NCBI GenBank assembly: GCA_027596035.1
Contig: JADGJA010000429.1
Coordinates: 1-19,049 of the forward strand
DNA from: Thoreauomyces humboldtii
Lineage: Eukaryota; Chytridiomycota; Chytridiomycetes; Spizellomycetales; Powellomycetaceae
Direction: 5' to 3'
DNA length: 19,049 nt
The position numbers and the translations under genes were made by a program. The notes under the pieces were generated by a model, which was given only the letters and a program-made list of their open reading frames with translations, was not told the origin of the DNA and made no database searches. Shown piece by piece: positions 11,398 through 19,049 of the stretch. Numbering within the stretch: the stretch's first letter is position 1; each line of letters opens with the position of its first letter.

Positions 11398-12023
11398 GTT
11401 GACGGAAGAAGGGGAACGCCCCGAGACGACGTCAAGGAGAACTCGCAAAGGAAAGGATCCTCCTGGAAGACAAGGCGGAGGGTTTCAGTGTATGGGCCGT
11501 GGGGCTATTACTGGGGCCCAAAGTTCTTACGAAAGGTGGAATGCACGACGAGGCTTCAGGCTTGGGAGTGATAAACGCCCAAGAGCGGATGTGCGGTCAC
11601 GGCTGCGGTTCAGGCTGCGGTCGCGTGCGGCGTCTCTCTCTCTCTCAAGGATCTGTCGAAAGATCTGGGCGATCACCTCCTCACGAGCCTCATGAGCCTC
11701 ATGCTCCTTTTTACTACCGGTTAGCAAACCCCAGGATGAGAATTGAACGTGCTCCTCACGAAGGGGTAATGGACGTTCACATTACACCTCATGTCTTTCA
11801 TCTTAGAGAGCGAAAATATTGGTCGGCCCAGGAAAACGGGGAACGCTGGGCCACACTGCATTTTCAAGTCACTACATTAGCGCCAGCTCTTCACCGGCTA
11901 CTCGTGCCCAGTCGTCGATGAGGCCTCTAGAGAGAAGCTGGAAGAGGACCCGATCGATCGCTTGCGAAAAGCCCGGGCTGAAGGAGACTGAAATCGCCCA
12001 ACCAGGTATATCTGCTCGGCTGA
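11398..12023. other. intergenic region between the ABC transporter and PARP-like genes
   Basis: This 626-bp stretch separates two minus-strand genes. It holds a (TC)7 tract at 11633-11646 and a duplicated GAGCCTCAT near 11686-11702. A stop-free minus-strand frame at 11527-11727 is rich in Arg and Glu, much like the start of the ABC transporter. It has no ATG, so it could be an extra upstream exon or 5' UTR, or chance. Promoter elements are not recognisable. Confidence 0.4.
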
Positions 12024-12818
12024 TCATATGAACTCTAGGTCGATCACATAGCAAGGAAGGGCCTGGTCGGACCGTCGCAAGACCAACCTGATGGAGAGAT
12101 GAACTTGGTGAGTCAGCAGTCTTCGGGCGAAGGAGCTGCCCCTGACATCACAACAAAAAGAAAGCCATTACCATTCGTCATCACCCATCGAGTCGGCCAG
12201 AGTCGGGTCCACGTCCTTTTTGCTTTTGCGCCCGAGGACGGGTCGCGCTTGAGCACCGAGAAGCGCCCTTAGGCCGAGCACGCGCGCGATGGTACCTGAG
12301 GCTTGCGCTTTGCCACCCGAGAATATCGCAGCGTACGGTACGTAGCGCGTCGTATAGATGCCGTGACCCTACATTTCGCGACTCGAGTTAATGACGCAGT
12401 TTGCTCGGATTCACTGAATGCAAGATCAGCTTGTGCTCACGAAGGATTTATCCGCGAAGCGGTCAGGGTGACCGTCTTGATCCCCTATCCGAAAGCCGTC
12501 TTCCGAAATCGGCGCGATGTTCTGCTCAGGAGTTCCATGGAAGGTCAGAACATCGTGTGACGGCTTGCCGGCTTCAGAGAATCGTGCTCTCGTCTCTTCA
12601 AATCGCTGCGACAACGTGGGATTCGAAAGTGGAACCACTTTTTGACCAGAAATCTACGTTGAGCAATTAGGAAGAGAACGAATAATGAAGGGAAGAGCAC
12701 CTCGGAGGACCCGGTAACGCGACGATTTGCATATGCGATGTATCAGAGCAGTATCGGCTGCAACTTGGAGGTCGTCATTTTCGTCTATCTCAGCACTGGC
12801 GGAAGTTTCGATTGTCAT
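12024..12818 (-). CDS. small PARP-type ADP-ribosyltransferase-like protein
   Basis: Four exons: 12818-12711, 12653-12441, 12368-12172 and 12087-12024; introns of 57, 72 and 84 nt; 193 residues in frame to TGA. Landmarks of the PARP catalytic fold appear in order: VVPLSNPTLSQRF at 42-54 (the pre-domain strand), HGT with H75, a GF pair at 89-90, GHGIY with Y112, ADSM at 165-168, and EWLV then DQALPCYVIDL to the end. H75, Y112 and E172 would be the H-Y-E triad. However, E172 to Q181 is one residue longer than the usual Glu-to-Gln spacing, so the acidic position needs checking. There is no WWE, zinc-finger or helical regulatory domain. Expected activity is NAD+-dependent mono- or poly-ADP-ribosylation; the target is unknown. 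Exons 2-4 are well supported. The first intron has a weak GTCCTC donor, so the first 36 residues are less certain. Confidence 0.75.
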
Positions 12819-13254
12819 CTTAGTATAGATGAGAGAGAAGGGATTCTCAGGGCGCTTCGCTGTCTATATGTTGCAGCTGGCTTCGTTATCGGTTTGCCGC
12901 AAGCGGCAAGGTACATGTACATCGCCGTCTTGTATTACAGTACACGCGTTGTGTGACACCCTGCCAGAAGCTCCTGTGACTGGCGAGAACGCCCATTGCA
13001 GCCTCCAATGGGCGCTACACCGTAACAGCATCGCTCTGCGGCTGGTAACGCCGGGTCCAAGATTGGGTTGCTAGTAACTTGCTACATGTACAGTTTCATA
13101 TAGACCCATTCCGTTCTACTGGCCGTCGACTTGGTTGCCTTTCCTCCGTCCACGCGGAAAACACGCAGATGAACAGGCAAGCCACATACATTCCTTGTTG
13201 CTGACATTCCGACATTCCGACGCTCGGCTACCTTTGTTCAACTTCGACCTCGAA
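12819..13254. promoter_or_regulatory. divergent promoter of the PARP-like gene and ZIM17
   Basis: The 436 bp between the two starts has no coding signal but several perfect palindromes. One has 9-bp arms at 12990-12998 and 13006-13014 and contains a CCAAT word. A second has 7-bp arms at 12894-12900 and 12903-12909, giving CCG-N4-CGG. A third is the 10-bp GTACATGTAC at 12911-12920, and TACATGTA recurs near 13083. CCAAT is the target of Hap/NF-Y complexes and CGG repeats are targets of fungal Zn2Cys6 factors; use of these sites here is inference. Confidence 0.5.
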
Positions 13255-13875
13255 ATGTTACGAGCACTCAGTAAGTCCCCAGCGACACTCGCCATAGCTC
13301 CAAGAATGATGGGCATGCGCTCTTGCCAAAGACTCTGTCGGCATTTCCCGAAATCCCCGTCACCTTCCATCGGTATTCGCATTCCCGTCGCAGCCTTCTC
13401 CACCTCCTTCCGACCACGCGAACAGCAGAGACCCCCCACTTCCAACCTCCCGACCGCACCCACAGACACCCCAACATCCCCATCCGCGCCGGACGGGGGA
13501 CCAGCGCGTATGGTCATTGGCTTCACCTGCAAAGAGTGCGACCACCGGCAGCACAAGTACATGTCTAAAAAAGCCTACACCACGGGTGTGGTCATTATCC
13601 GCTGTGACGGATGCGACGCTCTTCATCTGATTGCGGACCATCTGGGATGGTTCGACTCGCAGCAACCGCCGGGAACCATCGAGGACATCCTTCGGCGGAA
13701 AGGCGAAGGCGTGGTCAAGGGATCCATCGGGAGTTTCGGGAGCGGAGACAACCCTGCTGGTCTAGCCAAACGATATGAGGCCAGGCAGGCAGGTGGAGAA
13801 GGCGGTACGGCGAACGGCCCTTTGGTAACCGAGACGGACCAGGGGATGATCGAGATTTTGCCCGACGTTAAATAA
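13255..13875 (+). CDS. ZIM17: mitochondrial DNL-type zinc-finger chaperone, ZIM17/Tim15/Hep1
   Basis: A single-exon gene of 206 residues starting at the first ATG (13255); the frame runs further upstream but without ATG. Residues 1-50 are rich in Arg, Ser and Ala with almost no acids, a mitochondrial presequence, followed by a Pro/Thr linker. The zinc ribbon has C92-x2-C95 and C117-x2-C120 with the family phrases FTCKEC, YTTGVVIIRCDGC and HLIADHLGWF. ZIM17 proteins sit in the matrix, keep mitochondrial Hsp70 soluble and support protein import. The motif that names the family, Asp-Asn-Leu, reads Asp-His-Leu here (128-130). The C-terminal tail of ~60 residues after the ribbon is Gly-rich and presumably disordered. 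An AATAAA word overlaps the TAA stop. Confidence 0.93.
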   Translation: MLRALSKSPATLAIAPRMMGMRSCQRLCRHFPKSPSPSIGIRIPVAAFSTSFRPREQQRPPTSNLPTAPTDTPTSPSAPDGGPARMVIGFTCKECDHRQHKYMSKKAYTTGVVIIRCDGCDALHLIADHLGWFDSQQPPGTIEDILRRKGEGVVKGSIGSFGSGDNPAGLAKRYEARQAGGEGGTANGPLVTETDQGMIEILPDVK

Positions 13876-13957
13876 ATTATTGGGTTCCCAAAACGGAAGG
13901 AGAAACGGGAAGAGAACCATGTCGCAGAGATGGGGACCTAGTGTCTCGAAACGATCG

Positions 13958-14951
13958 TCAGGAATGTTTGGCTATCACGATCACCACGATCAATACCAGA
14001 ATCAGAATGGCGACGAACGTATTCCCTGCGGCACGAGACATCGTCAGCAAAAGGGGACTACGCTTACGCTTAGTAGTCTCATTGACGAACCCGTTGACGT
14101 ATGCGCTGCAGCATCGAGAACCTGGCTAAGTCGACGTCCAGCGCCTTCGAGCCTCCGATGCGTCGCGTCCACCCTTCCTTCCGTATCCTCCAATAGCTCC
14201 ACATGGAGGTCCAGCTCCTCGTTGATCATGAGTCCGATGTGCTTTTGTCGTCCGATAGTGGCCGCCAGCTCGTCCAGTTGCGTGTCTTGATCGTCCATAA
14301 TGCGCTGCTGAAGCTGCAGCGACCCTCCTGCTCCGTCGTCGTCCCCGTCCGAGTCGTGCTCTGGTTCTGAAAATCTCGTGGTTTCGGGCCCAGCTCGTCG
14401 TGTGAACAACGCTTTCCTGATGGCGAACGCGTTCAATCCTCGTTTCCCTTTGTCGAAGACACGGGAACCAGCAGGTTAATCAAGGAACTCACCGAGCGGC
14501 GGTAGCCTCGGCTGTCACTGTCCCGTCCTCTGCCTTTGCCATGGCATCCAGCCGATCGTACTGCTGACTCAGAGTCAGAACCGCTTCCTCCCATCCCCTC
14601 AGCTCGAGCGCCGTTCGGTCCCCCGAATCTTCCTCGGCTGACAACCGCTGCTCGATCCTCTTGATGCCATCCTTCAAAGTCGCGAGGGAGGATCGTATTT
14701 GACTGTCGAGGTCGCGTGTCGTGCTGGAATCGGCTCGGGTTCGTTCAGCGTGCCTTTTTTCAAGGAGAAGCGTCGAGATGTCATCGCTCAAGATCTCGAG
14801 GCTGAGCCGATCCTTTTCCCTGCATCAAGGAAATCGAACAAGTCAGTTGTCCGAAAGCAAATGGCGAACTGGCCTCCGCAATTGGAGGTCTCGAAGGTCG
14901 CACCAACCAAGTGCCGGAGGAAATCTGGCCACTTTCCAAGTCTGATGGCAT
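13958..14951 (-). CDS. SYN8: Qc-SNARE, Syn8-like, tail-anchored
   Basis: Exons 14951-14908, 14819-14493, 14416-14091 and 14025-13958; introns of 88, 76 and 65 nt; phases agree; 254 residues. The N-terminal part is helical and charged (about 15-120). An acidic linker follows, then a SNARE motif at about 163-223 with heptad hydrophobics and the words LDELAATIGRQK and INEELD. The last exon encodes a 17-residue membrane anchor (NTFVAILILVLIVVIVIA) and only three residues after it, the tail-anchor layout of syntaxin-8-type Qc-SNAREs acting in endosomal fusion. The position that aligns with the zero-layer Gln is H195. The first exon is the weakest part (GTTGGT donor, only 14 residues); the last intron has a GTTCGT donor but a perfect CTGAC branch site. 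It is convergent with ZIM17, with 82 bp between the genes. Confidence 0.8.
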
Positions 14952-15229
14952 TTCGAATCGACTGGATTCGCGTAGGTGATTGACGAGGAGCGTGTGAGCT
15001 TGTAGCGAGTTGCAGCGTCGAGGATACGTGAGCACCCTTGCAGAATACCAGAAGCAGCACTACTGTACCGGTAAAGGGTGCAAGACAGCCCAAGCCTCCA
15101 CCAGGTCGACACGCCTGTCACCCTGTCACACCATTTCATCACTCACCAGAGGAGAAGAAGTCTCTGTGACCCCTGCTCCCCTGCTGTGACCTGTCTCTCG
15201 GTTTTGGCGGTGTGCAGCCTCGCCCCAGC
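14952..15229. promoter_or_regulatory. divergent promoter between the SNARE and Rad60-like genes
   Basis: A 278-bp gap between opposite starts. Several short frames cross it, but none continues plausibly into either protein. No TATA box or strong palindrome was seen, so the call rests on arrangement. Confidence 0.4.
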
Positions 15230-17148
15230 ATGCCATCATTGCCGATCACACAGGGACTCTTTGAAACGCCAATGGGTGATGCTCTCAGCGTCCTCTTGTC
15301 CCAGGGACGTCGTCCGGCCGCGGTTCCCTCCATGCCGGCCGTATCTGAAATCGAAGAGAGGCCTGCCGTGCTGAGGGCCGTACCAGAATTCCCCCCTCTG
15401 CTTCCAACTCTCTCCGACTCGGACGAGGCAACCCTTCCTACGCCCCCAAAGCCAACCTCCAAGGTACGGCAAAGAGAACCCGCTGCAAAGGATCATGAGC
15501 CGCCACCAAAAAAAACCAGACGAGGACGACCACCCCGGACCGATTACGAGGACGCTTTCATTTCCGAGTCGAGCGAAGACGAGGCTGCGAAACTGAGACC
15601 AAAACCAAAACCCCGAATGCCGAGGAAGCCTTTGATCCAGCAGATGGGTCTGGAGCCCCGTGCGAATTCGGGGACTTCGGACGAGTTCGCTGCCTTCTTC
15701 GACTTGGGAGGGTCTTATGCGTCCAGCAGAAGCAAGCAAAGTGTCTCGGCAAGCCAGGCGAGCCAGGAGACTGTAGCGCCTGCAACGCCCGAGGAAGAGA
15801 CCGTCGTTAAGAGCGAGGATGCGGAAGTATTGGTCAAGAGAAAGGGGTCGCAAATCTCGGTGAAGAGGGAAGGGTCGCAGGGATCAGGACCGTCTCGCGG
15901 CGGAAGCCAGGGACCAATACGCCCCCGCACTGCCACACCCACTCGTTCTCCCATGGTCTCGGCGCCAGCGTCGAGCAGCAGCTCGGATACTGAAGACGAA
16001 GGGTACTTGAGGCCCGTTCACCTCCGAGACCGACTCGCATTCTTTTGTACTGACCAGTTTCTCTGGAATCTTTCTAGCCTGGTGAAAAGAGAAGTTCGGG
16101 CAACTCCCTACGTGAGAAAGCGGGTTGCTCCCGCTCCTATACGCGATGTTTCCCTGACACCACCTCCCACGCACGTTGACGAGTCGGCACAGCTTTACAT
16201 AGCAACCATCCGGTATGAGAATCGCATTCCGGTCGGCCTGATTGCCGCGGCGTAGAGAGCTAACGCAGGCGTGGTCCATAGGGAATCCATGGAAAACGTT
16301 GCCGCTGCGTTCCAACCGCGAGTCCTTCCGGTGGATGTTCGCGTTCCTGATAGTGCATTTGATCCGGCACTACAGCCGAGTGGCCAAGGGCAAACGGATT
16401 ATGCTCCTATTTTGGAAGATGTTTTCGTAAACGTGATGGTGTCCCGCGAGCGATTCCCATCGCAACCTGGAAATCCGTTCGACTTGCCACCGATTGCAGT
16501 GTCTATTCTGTCGGTAGGTTTGCCGTTTAGGCTAACCCTTTCTCTGAACGTCGGTTTGCTCAACCCTTCCTGTGTTTTCAGTCGAAAACCTTTGAAGCTT
16601 TGATGAATCACTCGTGCATACGCTGGTCGATTGCGCCGAAGGATGCCATCTTCGTATTCAACAATATTCCCCTTTTCCCAAGGGGAACGCCCAACGCTGT
16701 TCGCATGGTCGGGAACGGCCACATCCAACTTTTCACCCGCACCGAGCACGCCTTGGCCGAGAGCGCCGAGCGCGCCGCCGCCGCATCCGCACGATCCTCC
16801 TCATCGTACTCCTCACTATCATCCCAACCTATACCTTTGATCGCTCCTCCCGGAGCTCCATCACTCTCTGGTGCCGCACCTCAACGCCCTGTCGAATTCA
16901 ACGCCACGGCGGACGGTTCCCGTCTACTCATCAAAATGGCTCACAAGACGGATCCACCCGTCAAGGTGAACGTGAGGGCTACTACGACCGTGGCGGAACT
17001 GATCGCCATTTACGCCAAGGAGCGTGGCGATCCACCTGCAGGTCAGAGCTATCGGATCGTGGTGGAGGGCGACACGATGGCCGGTGGGGATACGCTGGAG
17101 GATGCCGATGTAGAATCCGGCGATCTTCTGGAAGTGCATATAAGATGA
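15230..17148 (+). CDS. rad60: Rad60/Esc2/NIP45-type protein with SUMO-like domains
   Basis: Exons 15230-16002, 16078-16212, 16282-16513 and 16582-17148; introns of 75, 69 and 68 nt; 568 residues. The N-terminal ~260 residues are polar and disordered, with a KKTRRGRPPR AT-hook-like patch near 94-103 and acidic SESSEDE and SSDTEDE tracts. A first SUMO-like domain spans about 345-430 (VFVNVMVS, then SKTFEALMNH and IFVFNNIPLFPRGTP) and is restored only by splicing. A second at about 488-568 ends GDLLEVHIR with no di-Gly, as expected for Rad60 SLD2. Family members support SUMO pathway function, Smc5/6-linked repair and genome stability in the nucleus by mimicking SUMO, for example SLD2 with Ubc9. 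The first ATG is taken as the start. The first intron is a multiple of three without stops, so an unspliced form would add 25 residues. Confidence 0.87.
16003..16077 (+). other. frame-preserving intron in the Rad60-like gene
   Basis: The GTACTT donor, TACTGAC branch word, pyrimidine run and TTTCTAG acceptor are strong 3' signals. The 75-nt length and lack of stops mean the gene reads through even if unspliced. Confidence 0.65.
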
Positions 17149-17369
17149 GGTGGAGAAGGGGCGTTTCTCAACGCCATCCTTTTGCGACGTGATGCTGTGC
17201 GATGCCGGGTGCTGGCAGTGTGCCGCTCCCAGTGCGGCGGTCAATGTTCATTCTCATGATACACCAACATTATTGAATGAAGCATCCTTACGCGGCATGC
17301 ATCATCTAAAGCCAGCGGGTTTCGATTTGCGATTTGTAAATGTGGAAAGCAGAATGGGGATGTGATGAC
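17149..17369. other. convergent intergenic region
   Basis: 221 bp between the 3' ends of the Rad60-like and NmrA-like genes. It presumably contains only 3' UTRs and terminators; no gene is seen. Confidence 0.5.
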
Positions 17370-18359
17370 TCAAGCAAAGGCTGCGGCAGCGTGCTTCTCC
17401 GCCCACTGCTCAAAGGTCGTGGCCGGATGGCCGGCGTACTTCTGGACGTTCTCGCTCAGCTTGACATCATCCGTCTCGGCGGTGCAGCTGGCCCAGTATC
17501 CCATCAGAGCCCCAATCAGAGGGGCGGGAAGGCCGGCCTTGATGGCTCCTGCCCTGTACTCCTCCGGGTCGATGGGTACGATCTCGATGGGCTTCCCGAG
17601 GACCCTTGTGAGGATGGCCACAACGTCCTTGTGCTTGATGTTGCGAGGACCGATGAGCGCGACGATCGCGGGTGGGTTGGTAGATGCGTTGTGAGTGGCC
17701 ACGAGACCACCGACAACGTCTCCGATGTCCTGGTCGACGATGTGCCCTTGACCTTTTCGCAAGGAAAGGTGTCAGCGGGACATCATTGTTGACAACAAGT
17801 AAAGCGGATGCGTACCTGCTTCAGGATACGGAAGGCGGATCTTTCCGTTAACCGCTTCCCGCTTCCACCACATGGCGCAGTTCGAAGCAAAGGAACCGGG
17901 TCGAACGAAGGTGTAGGCGGGGAAGTTGAGCTCCTTGACCTGCCCCTCGGCCCTGTAGTGGAACGTCTGGATCATGTCCAAGTTGTTGACGTCCAGCTTC
18001 TTGGAGGCTTCCGCCGACGTTCCGAGGGTGTACGATGACAGAAGCACGAGGTAAGTGACTCCCGCACGCTTGAGTGCTTCGAAGACGTCGAGCATGGACT
18101 TGTGCTGACAGTAGACAAAAGCGGTGGTGGCGCCCGAAGCCTTGACGGCCGCTTCGACCGACGCGGCGTCAGTGAGATCAGCCTTGTGGACATGGTCCTT
18201 CTTACTGGAAAAGTGCGAGTCGAGATCGGTGCCGAGGGACTTGGAGGGATCGCGAACGGCGATGTGGACGTCGACATTTCGGGATACGGCGAAGCGCGTC
18301 GCTGCACCACCAACCTTGCCGGTAGCGCCAAAGAGTAGGACCTTGCTAGAGGTTGACAT
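17370..18359 (-). CDS. NmrA-like NAD(P)-binding protein (atypical SDR)
   Basis: Two exons, 18359-17816 and 17752-17370, are joined over a 63-nt intron (GTACGC donor, GCTGAC branch word, GAAAAG acceptor, phase 1) to give 308 residues. The N-terminus has a beta strand followed by the dinucleotide-binding motif GATGKVG (G11, G14, G17), then VRDPSK and KADLTDAASV, as in NmrA/HSCARG-type atypical short-chain dehydrogenases. The middle has LVLLSSYT and YRAEGQVK before FVRPGSFASN. Joining restores PYPEAGQGHIVDQDIGDVV, a conserved family stretch. Members bind NAD(P) and act as redox-responsive regulators or as reductases; the sequence does not show which. The first ATG is the start. No biosynthetic cluster surrounds it. 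Confidence 0.85.
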
Positions 18360-19049
18360 GCTTGATAGAGACTGGGGGTGGTTCGAAAAGCGGGAATGGA
18401 AAGTTCACGATCGTTCACTTGGATGATATGTACATGTATGATATGAATCCTGATGACTGGAAAGTCCGAAGGCCGAAGGGCCGGAATCCGAAAGGCCGAC
18501 GCGACGCGCATTCCCGCGGCTGTACCGGTACACGTGTACTCTCGTGCCCATTTCTTGTCGCGAGGCGAACGATCAGGCCAAGACCTTGAACGGAGGTGCA
18601 GAACTCGTAGCGACTTGCGGTCAACAGAGAGAGCGATCGCCGTTGCCAACGACATACCGGCAAGCCAAAGGTCTCTGCGAAAACACCCAGGGCCTCGCAC
18701 ATGCCTCAGACTTCGACGGTCTTGAAGGATACGTTCAAGACGCCGTTGAACCCGGAAATTCGCGGGGCATGTCATTCCCCATTTCGAACGAAGGCAGGCG
18801 GAGGACTTCAACGACAGCCAAAGGTACTAGCGCCAGACCGTAGCCTCTGTTGGCAGGCTTTTGATACAGCTGGAAGCAAGCCTCCGATCGTGCAAAAAGC
18901 ACACCTTGTTCAGGTTCCAGGCTTTGTACAGCTCGTAAGGTAAGCGTTCTACCCTAGTACCACGCACTGCCAAAACACGTTTTCCTCCTCTGGCGCAACA
19001 AAGAGTTTCCGCTCGCCGGCCTGCGTACCTTTGTCGAACAGCCTCCGGT
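18360..19049. other. gene-free right end upstream of the NmrA-like gene
   Basis: No supported gene in 690 bp. The part next to 18360 should be the NmrA-like promoter; it includes an imperfect GGCCGAAGG-type repeat at about 18466-18500 and a TACATGTA palindrome near 18431. A minus-strand frame is open from the right edge to a TAG at 18827-18829 (about 73 codons, no ATG) and could be the end of a gene lying further right, but composition is not persuasive. Confidence 0.4.

Noticed and set aside
11035..11695. Plus-strand open frames of 178 and 218 residues
   Set aside because: They mirror the GC-rich RS/ERG repeat region of the ABC transporter and are repetitive Ala/Arg/Ser sequence with no domain.
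11872..12054. Minus-strand 60-residue frame with a phrase resembling the end of ligand-binding or ionotropic receptor domains (PGWAISVSFSPGF)
   Set aside because: It overlaps the last PARP-like exon in a different frame, lacks an ATG and any upstream exon of that family; the resemblance is short.
17340..17792. 150-residue plus-strand open frame
   Set aside because: Antisense shadow of the second NmrA-like exon and intron.
17972..18811. 279-residue minus-strand open frame
   Set aside because: It overlaps the first NmrA-like exon in another frame and is Arg/Ser-rich without motifs; the shorter frame has the GATGKVG motif and family phrases.
18827..19048. Minus-strand frame open to the window edge (~73 codons)
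   Set aside because: No start, no recognisable motif, and open frames of this length occur by chance at this GC content; needs sequence to the right.
1..19049. Possible bacterial operon, CRISPR array, tRNA, rRNA or intact transposon
   Set aside because: Genes are spliced and eukaryotic. I saw no regularly spaced repeats, cloverleaf-like sequence, terminal inverted repeats or intact transposase or reverse-transcriptase motifs.

Overview
The window reads as nuclear DNA of a filamentous or yeast-like fungus. Genes are densely packed on both strands and broken by many short spliceosomal introns (about 56-94 nt) with GT...AG ends and CTRAC/CTNAC-like branch points. The recognisable proteins are typical fungal ones: a ZIM17/Tim15 zinc ribbon, a Syn8-like Qc-SNARE, a Rad60/Esc2-type SUMO-like protein, an Mgr3-like TPR protein and an NmrA-like protein. 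Intron density and size suggest a basidiomycete, but an early-diverging fungus cannot be excluded. All exon structures below were worked out by hand from splice signals and reading-phase agreement, without transcript or homology data.

Layout, left to right. 1-958 has no supported gene; one frame looks like decayed coding sequence. 959-2623 (+) is a four-exon two-pass membrane protein with a long Q/P/Y-rich tail ending near a PPPY motif. 2776-4157 (-) is a mitochondrial membrane TPR protein, divergent from 4393-6041 (+), a seven-exon ZNHIT2-type HIT zinc-finger protein. 6908-11397 (-) is a half-size ABCA-type transporter of about 1403 residues in five exons. 12024-12818 (-) is a small four-exon gene with a PARP-type ADP-ribosyltransferase fold, easily missed because no exon is long. 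It shares a divergent promoter with ZIM17 at 13255-13875 (+). 13958-14951 (-) is the Syn8-like SNARE, divergent from the Rad60/Esc2 homologue at 15230-17148 (+). 17370-18359 (-) is the NmrA-like protein. 18360-19049 has no supported gene.

The genes do not form one pathway. They look like an ordinary housekeeping neighbourhood: two mitochondrial factors, two membrane or trafficking proteins, a transporter, RNP-assembly and genome-stability factors. Three close divergent pairs probably share promoters. The most notable points are the PARP-like gene, a His in place of the conserved zero-layer Gln in the SNARE, the ABCA-type half transporter with a long disordered N-terminus, and perfect palindromes in the PARP/ZIM17 intergenic region. 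No tRNA, rRNA, CRISPR array or intact mobile element was seen.
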